From: Eutreptiella sp. 'Long Island Sound 2002'
Lineage: Eukaryota > Euglenozoa > Euglenophyceae > Eutreptiales > Eutreptiaceae
DNA: 64,000 nt
NCBI GenBank assembly: GCA_964036045.1
Contig: OZ038388.1
Span: 7,978,890-8,042,889, forward strand
Direction of reading: 5' to 3'
Of this stretch, positions 45,700 to 56,775 are shown one piece after another (positions within the stretch are counted from its first letter, which is position 1; each line of letters begins with the position of its first letter). The translations under genes and the position numbers were made by a program. The notes under the pieces were generated by a model. The model was not told the DNA's origin. It saw nothing but the letters and a program-made list of their open reading frames with translations, and did not search any database.

Positions 45700-48600
45700 A
45701 TTCAAAAATGGAAAATTTTGCAAAACATTTTTTTGATATTGTGACCACTTACAATGATGAAATATGCTATGTAAAGCATGTTTTAGCCCCTTTCATGTGT
45801 TTTTCACCCTATTTGGGTGTTGGGGGGGGGGGGGGCTCCCAAGGGGTCTAGGGTACAACCTGCTTATGCAGTTTTCCCGCCTCAGCAACTCACAAATGAA
45901 ATTTCCGAAACTGATTATCGTGACGAGTTACCCATGCCCCCCCCCCCCCCCCGGGACATACTGATTCCTTTTGTCCCTACCAAATCACCTCGCAGAGGTT
46001 GTTAGATCAAAGCCAGGCAGGCGTATATATGGGGAAAACGCCACATACCCCCCCATTCGGGCCTATTCGCGTACCCTACCCCAAGGGGTTGAATTGTTAG
46101 TTTAACCCCTTGTAAAATCCTTATTTTGTCCAATAAACACATCCCCCAATGAGTTTTTGGTCCGGACCCCCCCAAACCCCCCCTACTTGAAACCCACTTT
46201 TTAGGGGGGGGGGTGGGGGTGGGTGGGGGGGGGGGTCAAAAATGTCGAAAAAATGACCCCCCCTTTTTTTGGGTCGAAAATCATGAATCTTTTGGTTTTT
46301 TTTGATTTTGAGCCGAAAAAGTGTTTCCGGGTCCCGTCTCCATAGGGTTTGTATGGGGCGGAGTGGGACGAGCGCTTATGCAGTTTATGCGCTTTTTCAG
46401 CCATTTTTGCTATGTTGGCGGTTTTGGCGACCTCGGTGACCCTGTGGTACCCACTATGAGGGGTGCTAGTGGGGATGTTGTGACAATATATGCCTACTAG
46501 GATACGGAAGGACGTTTTTTGTGGTCTCTAGCCTTGCTTAGGGCCATTCACAACCCGTGCCAAAGACGCGAAATGACTGTTTCCACCAATAATGGCCTAG
46601 TGAATGGGCCGGGACACAACCTGCTGGTGCAGTTTTTCACGCTGGCCAGCTCAAAAATCGAAGTTTTTGAAACTTACTTTTTTGATATTGTGACCACCTA
46701 AAATGACCATCCAAGGTATGTAAAGCATGTTTTAGGCCGCATTTACGTGTTTTTCACCCTATTTGGGTATTAGGTCCGGGGGGGGGGTCTCCCAAGGGAT
46801 GGGTACACAACCTGCTTATGCAGTTTTTCACCCTGGGCAGCTCAAAAATGGAAGTTTTTGAAACTTTTTTTTTGATATTCTGACCACCCAAAATGACCAT
46901 CCAAGGTATGTAAAGCATGTTTTAGGCCGTATTTACGTGTTTTTCACCCTTTTTGGGTGTTAGGTCGGGGGGGGGGGGGGGTCTCCCAAGGGACGGGTGC
47001 ACAACCTGCCTATGCAGTTTGTCACCTCGGACAGCTCAAAAATGGAAGTTTTCGAAACATATTTTTTTGATATTGTGACCACCCAAAATGACCATCCAAG
47101 CTATGGAAAGCATGTTTTAGGCCGTATTTACGTGTTTTTCACCCTATTTGGGTATTAGGTCGGGGGGGGGGGGTCTCCCAAGGGACGGGTGCACAACCTG
47201 CTTATGCAGTTTTTCACCCCGGACAGCTCAAAAATGGAAGTTTTTGAAACTTGTTTTTGTGATATTGTGATCACCTAAAATGACCATCCAAGGTATGTAA
47301 AGCATGTTTTAGGCCGTATTTACGTGTTTTTCACCCGATTTGGGTATTAGGTCCAAGGGGGGGGGGGTCTCCCAAGGGATTGGTACACAACCTGCTTATG
47401 CAGTTTGTCACCCTGGGCACCTCAAAAATCGAAGTTTTCGAAACTTGTTTTTTTGATACCGTGGTCACCTAAAATGATCATCCAAGGTATGTAAAGCATG
47501 TTTTAGCCGGTATTTATGTAGTTTCCACCCTATTTTGGGTGTGTGTTGCTCGGGGTAGATTCTCTGCGAGGTGGACTTGCCGAAGGCAATAGAATCACCT
47601 CGCAGAGGTTGTTAGATCAAAGCCAGGCAGGCGTATATATGGGGAAAACGCCACATACCCCCCCATTTTGGCCATTTTGGGGCTATTCGCGTACCCTACC
47701 CCAAGGGGTTGAATTGTTAGTTTAACCCCTTGTAAAATCCTTATTTTGTCCAATAATCGCATCCCCCAATGAGTTTTTGGTCCGGACCCCCCCAGACCCC
47801 CCCCACTTGAAACCCACTTTTTTCAGGTTTTGAGGGAGGGGGGGGGGGTGGGGGTGGGGGGGGGGTCAAAAAATGACCCCCCCTTTTTTTGGGTCGAAAA
47901 TCACGAATCTTTTGGTTTTTTTCGATTTTGAGCCGAAAAAGTTTTTCCGGGTCCCGACTCTATGGGGTTTGTATGGGGCGGAGTGGGACGAGCGCTTATG
48001 CAGTTTATGCACTTTTCAGCCATTTTTGCTATGTTCGTCGACCTCGGTGACCCCGTGGTACCTACTCTGAGGGGTGCAAGTGGGGATGTTGTGACAGTAT
48101 ATGCCTACTAGGATACGGAAGGACGTTTTTTGCAGTCTCTAGCCTTGCCTGGGGCCGTCCACAACCCGTGCCAAAGACGCGAAATGAGTGTTTCCACCAA
48201 TAATGGCCTAGTGAATGGGCAAGTACACAACCTGCTTATGCAGTTTTTCAACCTGGGCAGCTCAAAAATCGAAGTTTTCGAAACTTGTTTGTTTGATATT
48301 GTGACCACCTAAAATGACCATCCAAGGTATGTAAAGCATGTTTTAGGCCGTATTTACATGTTTTTCACCCTATTTGGGTATTAGGTCCGGGGGGGAGGGG
48401 TGGGGGGGGGGGGCTCCCAAGGGATTGGTACACAACCTGCTTATGCAGTTTTTCACCTTGGACAGCTCAAAAATCGAAGTTTTCGAAACTTGTTTTTTTG
48501 ATATTCTGATCACCTAAAATGACCATCCAAGCTATGTAAAGCATGTTTTAGGCCGTATTTGGGTGTTTTGTCCCCTATTTGGGTATTGGGTGTGGGGGGG

Positions 48601-49745
48601 GGGGTCTCCCAAAAGAATGGTACACAACCTGCTTATGCAGGTTTTCTCCCCGGACAGCCCAAAAATCCAAGTTTTTGAAACTGGTTCTTTTGGTATTGTC
48701 ATCACCCAAAATGACCATCCAAGCTATGTAAAGCATGTTTTAGGCCGTATTTGGGTGTTTTGTCCCCTATTTGGGTATTGGGTGGCGGGGGGGTCCTCCA
48801 AAGGGATTGGTACACAACCTGCTTATGCCGTCTTTCTCCCTGGACAGCCCAAAAATCGAGGTTTTTGAAACTGGTTCTTTTGGTATTATCATCACCCAAA
48901 ATGACCATCCAAGCTATGCAAAGCATGTTTTAGGCCGTATTTGTGTGTTTTTCACCCTATTTGGGTGTTAGGTCCGGGGGGGGGGGGGGTCTCCCAAGGG
49001 ATTGGAACACAACCTGCTTATGCAGTTTTTCAACCCGGACAGCTCAAAAATCGAAGTTTTTGAAACTTGTTTTTTTGATATTCTGACCACCCAGAATGAC
49101 ATTTCAAGCTATGCAAAGCATATTTTAGGCCGTATTTACGTGTTTTTCACCCTTTTTGGGTGTTGGGTCCGGGGGGGGGGGGTGTCTCCCAAGGGACGGG
49201 TACACAACCTGCTTATGCAGTTTTTCAACCCGGACAGCTCAAAAATGGAAGTTTTCGAAACATATTTTTTTGATATTGTGACCACCCAAAATGACCATCC
49301 AAGCTATGGAAAGCATGTTTTAGGCCGTATTTACGTGTTTTTCACCCTATTTGGGTATCAGGTCGGGGGGGGGGGGGGGGGCTCCCAAGTGACGAGTGCA
49401 CAACCTGCTTATGCAGCTTTTCACCCCGGACAGCTCAAAAATGGAAGTTTTTGAAACTTGTTTTTGTGATATTGTGATCACCTAAAATGACCATCCAAGG
49501 TATGTAAAGCATGTTTTAGGCCGTATTTACGTGTTTTTCACCCGATTTGGGTATTAGGTCCAAGGGGGGGGGGGGGTCTCCCAAGGGATTGGTACACAAC
49601 CTACTGATGCAGTTTGTCACCCTGGGCACCTCAAAAATCGAAGTTTTCGAAACTTGTTTTTTTGATACCGTGATCACCTAAAATGATCATCCAAGGTATG
49701 TAAAGCATGTTTTAGCCGGTATTTATGTAGTTTCCACCCTATTTT
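45700..49745. repeat. poly-G-bearing satellite, units of about 193-203 bases
   Basis: At least 14 units are marked by GCATGTTTTAG(GCCG) near 45778, 46722, 46915, 47108, 47301, 47497, 48337, 48540, 48731, 48922, 49118, 49313, 49508 and 49706. Each runs ACAACCTGCTTATGCAGTTT, then CAGCTCAAAAATCGAAGTTT, TTGATATTGTGACCACC, AAAATGACCATCCAAG, GCATGTTTTAGG, TTCACCCTATTTGGGT, a G run of 7-20 and CTCCCAAGGGA. A different block (AATCACCTCGCAGAGGTTGT ... TTTTGAGCCGAAAAAG) occurs at 45985-46500 and 47595-48110, giving a higher-order repeat of about 1.61 kb. TGTGTTGCTCG.GGTAGATTC ends two sub-arrays, at 47541 and 49752. Confidence 0.93.
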
Positions 49746-50649
49746 GGGTGTGTGTTGCTCGCGGTAGATTCTCTGCGAGGTGGACTTGCCGAAGGCAATA
49801 GAATTTATCTCAGCCTGGTTTGCTTCATTGCACCGCAGAAAAATTCAACCCCGACAGCAAAGCCCACCGGAACAGGTACACTTTTCACTAGGACAAAATG
49901 GCTCTGGCGCAGATATACCCTCTCCCAAACTTGCATCTTCCCACTAGTTATATGAAGAATACCAAAGCTTCCTTAAAAAAACCGGGCCAAAGCCGTCCAC
50001 TACCTCGCCCATTACCCTGGCACACCCTACACATCAGATCTAAAGGCTTTTGCATCCTCACACTGTACACACCTCCAGGTTTGCTCGCCTCCCCACAAGG
50101 CTTCAGAGTTCCTGTCTAATGCGCTCAAGGAGTACAAACAGTTGGCCCAAGCCCTAATGCCATACCGACGCTGGGATATGGTGCTAGGGTGTTGCTTCTG
50201 TCAGTATGCACAATATGCACAATACACGGAAGCCTCTCTTATGCAGCATTTTTACAAGCGGGTGAAACGGTGTTACACAAACCTAGTGCAACAGTGTTAC
50301 ACAAACCTACACACTTCCATTGCCACTTCCCGTTGCCTTGTTTGGAGGCACCAGGGGACTTTTCTCTACTACTACTACAACACAGTAATGGAAACGTGTA
50401 ACAGACAGAAAGAGAAATATTGGGTTCAATCCTTGCGTATCTTGAGACATCGATCCATGCAGATACTTATAAATATCGCCACTTATCTACTGAGGGAGAA
50501 AATTGTACATCACCTGAAAAGGCGGTCACAGCCTTGCAATTTTTGGCTGAGAATCTCATTTTCTCTGACGAACCACAACACATTGGTGCTGTGGCGGACA
50601 GGGGTCTGACGAGGATGAAGATGTTGATAACAACCAACGTGTGACCTCA
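49746..50649. other. no recognisable gene
   Basis: Unique-looking spacer between two arrays. Frames of up to 155 residues have no motif. Small duplications (TATGCACAATATGCACAATA near 50203; GTGTTACACAAACCTA at 50271 and 50294) are present. Confidence 0.45.
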
Positions 50650-52110
50650 AATCACGGTAACAGTCAGTCATGCTCCTACCAAGCTCTATTCACGCTTCAG
50701 TCATGCTCTAGCAAAGCTGCAGTCACACTCCCATCATCTTCCAGTCACAGTCACAGTCACGCTACACTACAGTCACACTCCAGCCTCACTCCAATCAGAC
50801 TCAAGTCACGCTCCAATGATGCTCCAATCATGCTCTAGTCACGGAGCCAGTCATGCTCCAGTCACGCTTCAGTCACAGGACCAGAAACCCTACAGTTAGG
50901 CCCTAATCACGCTCTACTCAAGGAATCATTCATGCTCCGGTCATGCTCCAAACACGCTCCAGCTAGCCTCCAGTCACAGTAACAGTCACGCCCCAGTCAC
51001 GCTTCATTTGGTCTCCAGTCAATTCCCCAGTCATGCTCCAGTCGCACTCTAGTCACACTCTAGTCACGGTTCAAGTCATGGTCCAGTCACACTCCAGCTA
51101 TGCTCCAGCCACGCTCTAGCCACAGTACTAGTGATGCTGCATGGATTCCCCAGTTACAGTACCATCAATGCTCCAGCAAGGCTCCATGGATGGGGTGGAT
51201 GTCGCCTTCCGCGTTCCTCTTTGTCAAGTTCCATTCACAGGTTGAAGGGAATAGGATCAAGGTACTGTATCACACACAACTAACTTAACCCGATCACCTT
51301 AAACACTGCAACGTGCATTAGATTCACCCTTCAATCAGGGGCCCATTCATGATTTAGTCACCCTCCAGTCATGGTACCATTCAAGCTAGCCCTAGGAATG
51401 CTCCAATCACAGTGCCAGTCAGGTGTGCTGCGGTCGCACTCCACTCACGCTCCTATGATGGTCCTTGTCATGCGCCAATCAAGCGCTAGTCACACTCCAT
51501 TCACACTCTTATCACGCTCCAATTATGCTCCAGTCACAGTACCATTCATGCTCCAATCACAGCACTAATCACATTCCAGTGACATTCTAAGCGCACTCCA
51601 CCCACGGTATTAGTCATGCTCTGGTCATGTTCCAATTACGGTACCAGCCATGCTCCAAACATGGTCCAGTCATGCTTCGGTCAGCCTCCAAACACACTCC
51701 AATCACGCCCCAGCTAGGCTGCAATCACACTCAACTCACGCCCCACTCACGCTCCACTCACGTTACCAGTCACGTTACCAAACATGCTCCAGTCACACTC
51801 CATTCATGCTCCATTCACGCTACCAGTCGTGCTGCAGTCATGCTCTCTGGTCAGGGTACAACTCATGCTCCAGTCACGCTTGAGTTACGGTCCAACTCTT
51901 GCTCCAGTCACACTGAAGTCATGGTACTGGTCAAGCTCCAATCATGATCAAGTCACAGTAACAGTCAGTCATGCTCCTACCAAGCTCTAGTCACACTCCA
52001 GTCAAACTCCAACCAAGCTGCAGTCATGCTCCTATCATGTTTCAATCACAGAAAAAGTCATGCTCTAGTAACGCTCCGGTCACAATCCAGTCAGACTCCA
52101 ATCACGTCAG
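50650..52110 (+). repeat. 11-bp minisatellite (CAYGCTCCAGT)
   Basis: About 130 degenerate copies of CA(C/T)GCTCCAGT, with variants such as CACGGTACCAGT and CATGCTCTAGT. Open frames rich in Ser, His, Leu and Gln come from the unit itself. Related arrays lie at 55690-55935 in the same orientation, and at 54850-54950 and 56695-56775 in the opposite one. Confidence 0.95.
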
Positions 52111-53527
52111 GTCAAAACAAGAGAAACGCTAGGACACGACAGAGCACGACCACCAAAGGCAGAAAATGACCAGAGCCCCGGGCGAAGAGGCGTGGGAGTA
52201 CTTGTACATCGTCTTCTTCATTCAGTTCGCACTTCGCTGTGCAACTGTGAGTGTACGAGTCGGGGGCGGGAAAATTCTTCGCCTCCTTTCATTGTTGGGA
52301 ATTTGCTGTCATTGCTGGGAAGCCGCTTTCAACTGTGTCCGGAGTATGCGACAGTTTGCCACACCTCATGTGAATAAACCCACGGATCTTTGGAAGCTCT
52401 GCTTGGCACGAGAGGAGAGAGCAATGGTCGGTTTTCACTGACTGAACGCCTCACCATAGGCCCTTTCAGCCCTTTAGTCCAATGATGTGTGTTCTTCGCA
52501 ATAAAGCTGCATTCCACTATGTACAGTGGGTTGTGCCCTACTTTTAAGCTTCACCGCATATTGACAGACCAAGGCTATCCATGCATAGTGTAGGACAAAG
52601 CAAAGCGGCACGAGGGGGGGGGCGGGGGGTTGGGGGGCCGAAGCTCACCACCCTTGTCGTACCTCCTCTCGCATCCGCCCGATTTCGGGTACGCAACCGC
52701 TGCTGGACTGGGCGCTGCTGCCCCAGACACAGCCTGACGGGCACAGGGACGACGGGTGACTGAGGTGCAGGGGCTGCGGAAGGGGCACCCATCCTACGAA
52801 GCCAGACGAACTGCTGGCATGGCATACCAATGGCTTAATTGCTTTCAATCTGCCGTCCCAGGTACGACGTCAGGCACTAGTACTCACACCTGGAGCCCCA
52901 TCCAGCTCTAGGAGCCCCTTGGAATGGGAGGGGTCGTGGAAAGCAGGCGCGCCAGCCTCGCCTCGCATAGGAGAATGTAGGAGCCCAGACTATGACCGTC
53001 TGCCCGCTCATTTTGAGCCCAAAAGACGCAGTGCCAGGGCGTCCCGAGTATCACCTTCAATACCGGAGAGCATCTACCACACGATACCACACCATGCCAT
53101 ACCACACCACGCCATGCCATATCATACCCTACCATAGAGCTTCTTGGGACCCCCCCTCCGAATGCCACTGCATCAGCCAACAGAGTATGGAGCTGCACAC
53201 GCACCGTGCAGGTGTCCTCTGCGTTGGGGCGACCAAAGCGCGCCCAAAAAAACTTAGTTTGCATGCCCTGAAGGGCCTAGTCCCACCGCTGGCTGTGCCC
53301 TGCCCCACGATGATGCATCTTTCCTTTAAAGTCTGAAGGGGGACTGTCCTGCGCGACATACCCATGGCCGCATCCAATCCAATCCGACCCGATGCAATCC
53401 CTCGTGGCGCCGCTTGTGCTCCAGCCCATGTGAATCCCCCTACACTTCAGCCCAGTCCGAGCACCCCCGACGCTCAGGCAAGCGGTGGCTCGGCGCTGAC
53501 ATGCACTACCACTGACGACCGCCAACA
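52111..53527. other. no recognisable gene; 3' flank of WD40 gene
   Basis: Includes a G-rich patch (52612-52640), a simple CCATACCA-type repeat (53080-53130) and no long T run that would mark a retrogene's poly-A tail on the minus strand. Confidence 0.5.
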
Positions 53528-54811
53528 TTACTTGTCCAGCAGCTGCCACATATCGACGCAAGTGTAGCGCAAATCAGTCTTCCGGGTCCCAACCAGCCGC
53601 AAAGGCTTGTCATCAATTGCACGTCCCTCGTCATTGGGTCTGGTGACATCATCACCCCGATCCGTGCTGCGTGCGCCCTCACAGCGCTTGATCGTGCGGA
53701 CGCGCGGAGGTTTAGATGTGGTGTTGGTCTGTGTCATCTTCTGAAAATCAAGCACAAATGTGCCCTTTGAGGTGTCTGGCAAAGAAAATCTCTTGACGCC
53801 CTTCATATGTGCCTTTTCGATGAGCTGAGACACATCCTCCGGATAGTTCTCGAACGTCCCCTTCAAATCACGTTGCCATTGAATCTGCACAGTCTTGGCT
53901 ACTTTCTTTGCGGGCTCTGCAGGTGCATCATCGTTTTCTCTTCCTCGTTTCTTCTTCTTCGTTGCATCCAACAGTGAAGCCTCCAGCTGCCAAAGACAGA
54001 GCCTTCCATTGGAATCAACGGACGCCATGAACTGGTTAGGAAAACCAGAATGCACACAAATGGACTTTACTCTATTCAGATGCTCTGCAGCCGCGCAGAT
54101 CACGGAACCATCATCAACACTCACCAATCTGATTTCTTTGTTGTCGCATCCGATCGCAATCACCGACTCCGAAACATATCTCACACAATGGATGATATCC
54201 GCAGATTTGTATTCCATCAGTGCTTTCTCCGAGCTTGCCTGGGCATCATAGACAAGAAGGCTCTTTGACAGGCTAATGCAGTAGGTGATTCCTTTTGGGG
54301 AGTACACACAATGGCTTGGCGCTTCTGAAAACTTCCGTGAATCCACTGTGCGGCTTCCAGCTATGTTTGTTACTCGCATGAATTTATCCATTCCAACCGA
54401 AAGTAAGAATTTCTTGTCGGGGTGCACCTGCAAGTCATTGACAGCTCCAATATGGCCCTTCAATTCCGTTGGCACCCAACCGGGGTTGTTGTAGACGATG
54501 ATTCTCCCGTTCCGAGCCCCACTGGCCAGCAGCTTGTTTCCGGCGAATCGCATACATGTAACGGTGTCCGTGTGCTGTATCAAGGACCCAACTGCTTTCA
54601 ACTTTTGTCCACTATAAATTCGCATGTTCTCATCTTCCCCACCGGTGATTAAGAACTTGGTGCATGCTGCAATGGATGTAACGGGCCCTGCATGATCATT
54701 CACTAAAAAACGGTCTTTTACATCCCCTGACTCGGGCTGCCATAGCCAACCACATAAGATTCGATCATATGTTCCAGCGGCAACAACAAAAGTACCTCCC
54801 TTTGAGGTCAT
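53528..54811 (-). CDS. WD40-repeat protein, MAK11 / PAK1IP1 family
   Basis: An intact, intronless frame of 427 residues from ATG at 54811. Residues 8-280 form a WD40 propeller of the MAK11/PAK1IP1 kind: an opening AAGTYDRILCGW, then TKFLITGGEDENMRIY, NKLLASGARNGRIIVY, GHIGAVNDLQVHPDKKFLLS, VGMDKFMRVTNI and ASVDSNGRLCLWQL. The family acts in nucleolar 60S ribosome assembly (yeast Mak11 with pre-60S particles). Residues 284-306 are a basic nuclear-localisation-like tract (KKKKRGREN, AKKVAKT), and the tail to 427 is Lys/Arg-rich and not conserved that I can see. The 5' flank holds a spliced-leader-like sequence 12 bases before the ATG, and 11-bp minisatellite DNA beyond it, suggesting a retroposed copy. 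With no stop or frameshift it may still be functional. Confidence 0.92.
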   Translation of the reverse strand: MTSKGGTFVVAAGTYDRILCGWLWQPESGDVKDRFLVNDHAGPVTSIAACTKFLITGGEDENMRIYSGQKLKAVGSLIQHTDTVTCMRFAGNKLLASGARNGRIIVYNNPGWVPTELKGHIGAVNDLQVHPDKKFLLSVGMDKFMRVTNIAGSRTVDSRKFSEAPSHCVYSPKGITYCISLSKSLLVYDAQASSEKALMEYKSADIIHCVRYVSESVIAIGCDNKEIRLVSVDDGSVICAAAEHLNRVKSICVHSGFPNQFMASVDSNGRLCLWQLEASLLDATKKKKRGRENDDAPAEPAKKVAKTVQIQWQRDLKGTFENYPEDVSQLIEKAHMKGVKRFSLPDTSKGTFVLDFQKMTQTNTTSKPPRVRTIKRCEGARSTDRGDDVTRPNDEGRAIDDKPLRLVGTRKTDLRYTCVDMWQLLDK

Positions 54812-54822
54812 AGAAATCAAGA

Positions 54823-54842
54823 GAAAAAAAACACTCAGAAAA
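54823..54842 (-). other. spliced-leader relic at 5' end of WD40 gene
   Basis: On the minus strand the sequence is TTTTCTGAGTGTTTTTTTTC, ending 11 bases before the ATG. The Euglena spliced leader, as I recall it, has CTTTCTGAGTGTCTA followed by eight T and CG. The match is TTTCTGAGTGT, a missing CTA, then eight T and C. In a normal trans-spliced gene the leader is not encoded next to the exon. Its presence here indicates that a mature mRNA was copied back into DNA. The 11-bp minisatellite runs almost to the leader's 5' end (CTCCTGTCATGCCCTCC), as expected for an insertion boundary. Confidence 0.65.
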
Positions 54843-54849
54843 GGAGGGC

Positions 54850-54950
54850 ATGACAGGAGAATTACTGGTACCGTGACTAGAAATCAACTGATAACGTGAC
54901 CAAAGCGTGGCTGGAGCGTGACTGGAGCCTAACTGAAACATACGAGGGCT
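54850..54950 (-). repeat. 11-bp minisatellite, inverted orientation
   Basis: On the minus strand it reads CTCCAGTCACGCTCCAGCCA and GTCACGGTACCAGTAATTCTC, the same unit as 50650-52110 but opposite in direction. It abuts the spliced-leader relic. Confidence 0.85.
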
Positions 54951-55689
54951 GAGCACCACCGCAGGACAGCAGCCCGTGCCCACACGCAACCCCCCCCCCC
55001 CCCCAACCGCTCACGAGACCTGCACCGGGGCACAAATTGGGGGGTCTTGCGCCTTCTCTGGCTCATCACTACTGACATCCATGGGGACGTCAAGTGCAGT
55101 GCCGAGCGGCTGCAGATGCCCCTCTGGTCGGGGGTAGTGCTGATGGGACGTGTCCCCTCGGCGTGGGATTCCAGACCCCTCCCCCGTCCGGCAGCAGCCT
55201 CTTCAGGCGCAATGCAAAAGGGCAGGGGGGTCAGGGGGGCAGCATGGGACCTATAGAGCCCCCCCCCCTTGGGGGGCATTGCACACGGGCAAACAGGTGT
55301 TGATCGCGGGGGCACACTCCACTCGCCGCACCAACAGCCCATCGCCAGGACCTGCTGGGCAGCGCTGACCTGTGGTGCTGTGGGACCAGGTCCACATCTG
55401 TTGTGGGGAGGGTCAGGGGGATGATTGACATGTGAGGCTTGTGGTAGTGCGGGGGCAGGGGGAGTGGGTGTCAAGTGGAGGGAGGGGCGGCAACAGGGAA
55501 TGCACCACCACGCCCCCCCCCCCCCAGAGATGGAGCATTGGGAACACTGCACCGCCTACGGTTCGGAGTCACAAACCACATCCCCAGTGCATGACACCTG
55601 AAGTACCAACCAGCAGACCTGCTCCGTCTTTGCTGGTACCAATCCCCCCGCCGTTGTTGTCTAGACCATCGAGTCATGCACCACTCCCT
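54951..55689. other. GC-rich spacer with poly-C runs
   Basis: C runs near 54990, 55259 and 55516. Frames on both strands are Pro/Arg/Gly-rich without motifs. No gene recognised. Confidence 0.5.
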
Positions 55690-55935
55690 CTCCATCCCTC
55701 TCCAGTCATAGTACCGGTCAATCATGCTACAATCATGCTCTAGTCCCGCTCCTTTGACACTTCTGTCACGCTCCCCTTCAGACTCGAGTCAAGCTCCCAT
55801 CACACTCCAATCAAGCTCCAATACTAGGCAGGCTCCCAGTCACGCACCAACCACGGTACTATCCATGCTCTAGTCAAGCTCCAATCACGCTACCAGTCAT
55901 TCTCCAAACATGCCCTAGTCACGGTATTGGTCATA
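55690..55935 (+). repeat. 11-bp minisatellite, direct orientation
   Basis: About 20 degenerate units (CATGCTCTAGT, CACGCTCCCCT, CACGCTACCAGT). Confidence 0.85.
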
Positions 55936-55948
55936 GGCCAAGTTCTTG

Positions 55949-55971
55949 CACTGCGTGCGCACTGCGTGCAT
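55949..55971 (+). repeat. CACTGCGTGCG tandem pair, copy 1
   Basis: GCACTGCGTGC occurs twice in tandem, followed by a reverse-complementary GCACGCAG at 55977-55984 that pairs with CTGCGTGC. The same 22-base doublet recurs at 56605-56627. Confidence 0.75.
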
Positions 55972-56084
55972 ACTACGCACGCAGAGGCTGGGATACTCAC
56001 CCAAGAATATCTGTCACCTGTCTAGTAGCACGGGGAAGCAGCAAAGACCACATGAGAACAACGAAACTGCCTTCAACTTGGTAA

Positions 56085-56430
56085 TCAACTGTCGTTATGA
56101 ACAAGCCACTCAGCCTTGTGGTTGTTCTTCCAAAAATCAAGATGGGCCCTACGGAATTCATTGAGGAAGAGGACCCGCTCAAGGGGTCGACATTTTCGGA
56201 CACTCATGGGTGGGGGCGGGGTTGAGGGCCACCGGTCCTTGTAGATTGCCACCTCCTTAGCGTGCATGGCCTTCAACTTACTCTTCACCACATCACGGTA
56301 CTGAATGCTTGGATGTACTTCAACGGAGCCTCCTCCATGCTTTGACGGGTCCTCGTCCTTCTTTTTCCCCACTCGTGGTTTGCCACCACTCTTGAATTGA
56401 TGCCCGGCGCGCACCCCGTGCGCTAACGCC
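56085..56430 (-). CDS. possible coding fragment, hypothetical
   Basis: This minus-strand frame ends with TGA at 56085 and reads back to a GC-rich motif near 56401-56430. It has balanced, protein-like composition unlike the repeats around it: a basic SGGKPRVGKKKDEDPSKHGG stretch, then VEVHPSIQYRDVVKSKLKAM, then CRPLERVLFLNEFRRAHLDF with FWKNNHKAEW near the end. No ATG lies near its 5' end (the first internal ATG is at MHAKEV), so it would be a 3' exon or a truncated element ORF. I do not recognise the family. Confidence 0.35.
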
Positions 56431-56604
56431 CATGCAGGGGAGGAAATAGGGGGAAATGGTTGAAAATGGGCAAAAATGGTTGACAAGTCAAATATGCCAC
56501 ATCCTAAATGCTTAGGATGCTAAAAAAAACCCCAGTACGGAACAGAAAACTTGTGAAAAGGGGCCGAAACTAGGGTTCGAGTATTTGCCGACATCCAAAA
56601 CTTC

Positions 56605-56627
56605 ACACTGCGTGCGCACTGCGTGCA
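56605..56627 (+). repeat. CACTGCGTGCG tandem pair, copy 2
   Basis: Identical over 22 bases to 55949-55971, here without the reverse-complementary partner. Confidence 0.75.
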
Positions 56628-56694
56628 TGGCATTCCCATACTCCATTGGCGCTCCAGTCATGCTGAGGATGACTGATACCTTGACTTGGGCATG

Positions 56695-56775
56695 AGTGGA
56701 ACATGGCTAGAGCATGACCGAAGCGTGACTGAAGCGTGGCTGCAGCGTGACTGGAGCGCGAGTTCAGCACGACTC
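56695..56775 (-). repeat. 11-bp minisatellite, inverted orientation
   Basis: Plus strand reads AGCATGACCGAAGCGTGACTG and TGGCTGCAGCGTGACTGGAGC; the complement is the CAYGCTCCAGT unit, about seven copies. Confidence 0.85.

Noticed and set aside
47670-47695. CCATTTTGGCCATTTTGGGG as a dinoflagellate spliced-leader relic
   Set aside because: It shares only CCATTTTGGC with that leader and lies inside the satellite, with no gene downstream.
50650-52110. CRISPR-like array
   Set aside because: The 11-bp units are contiguous and degenerate, with no spacers; it is a minisatellite in eukaryotic DNA.
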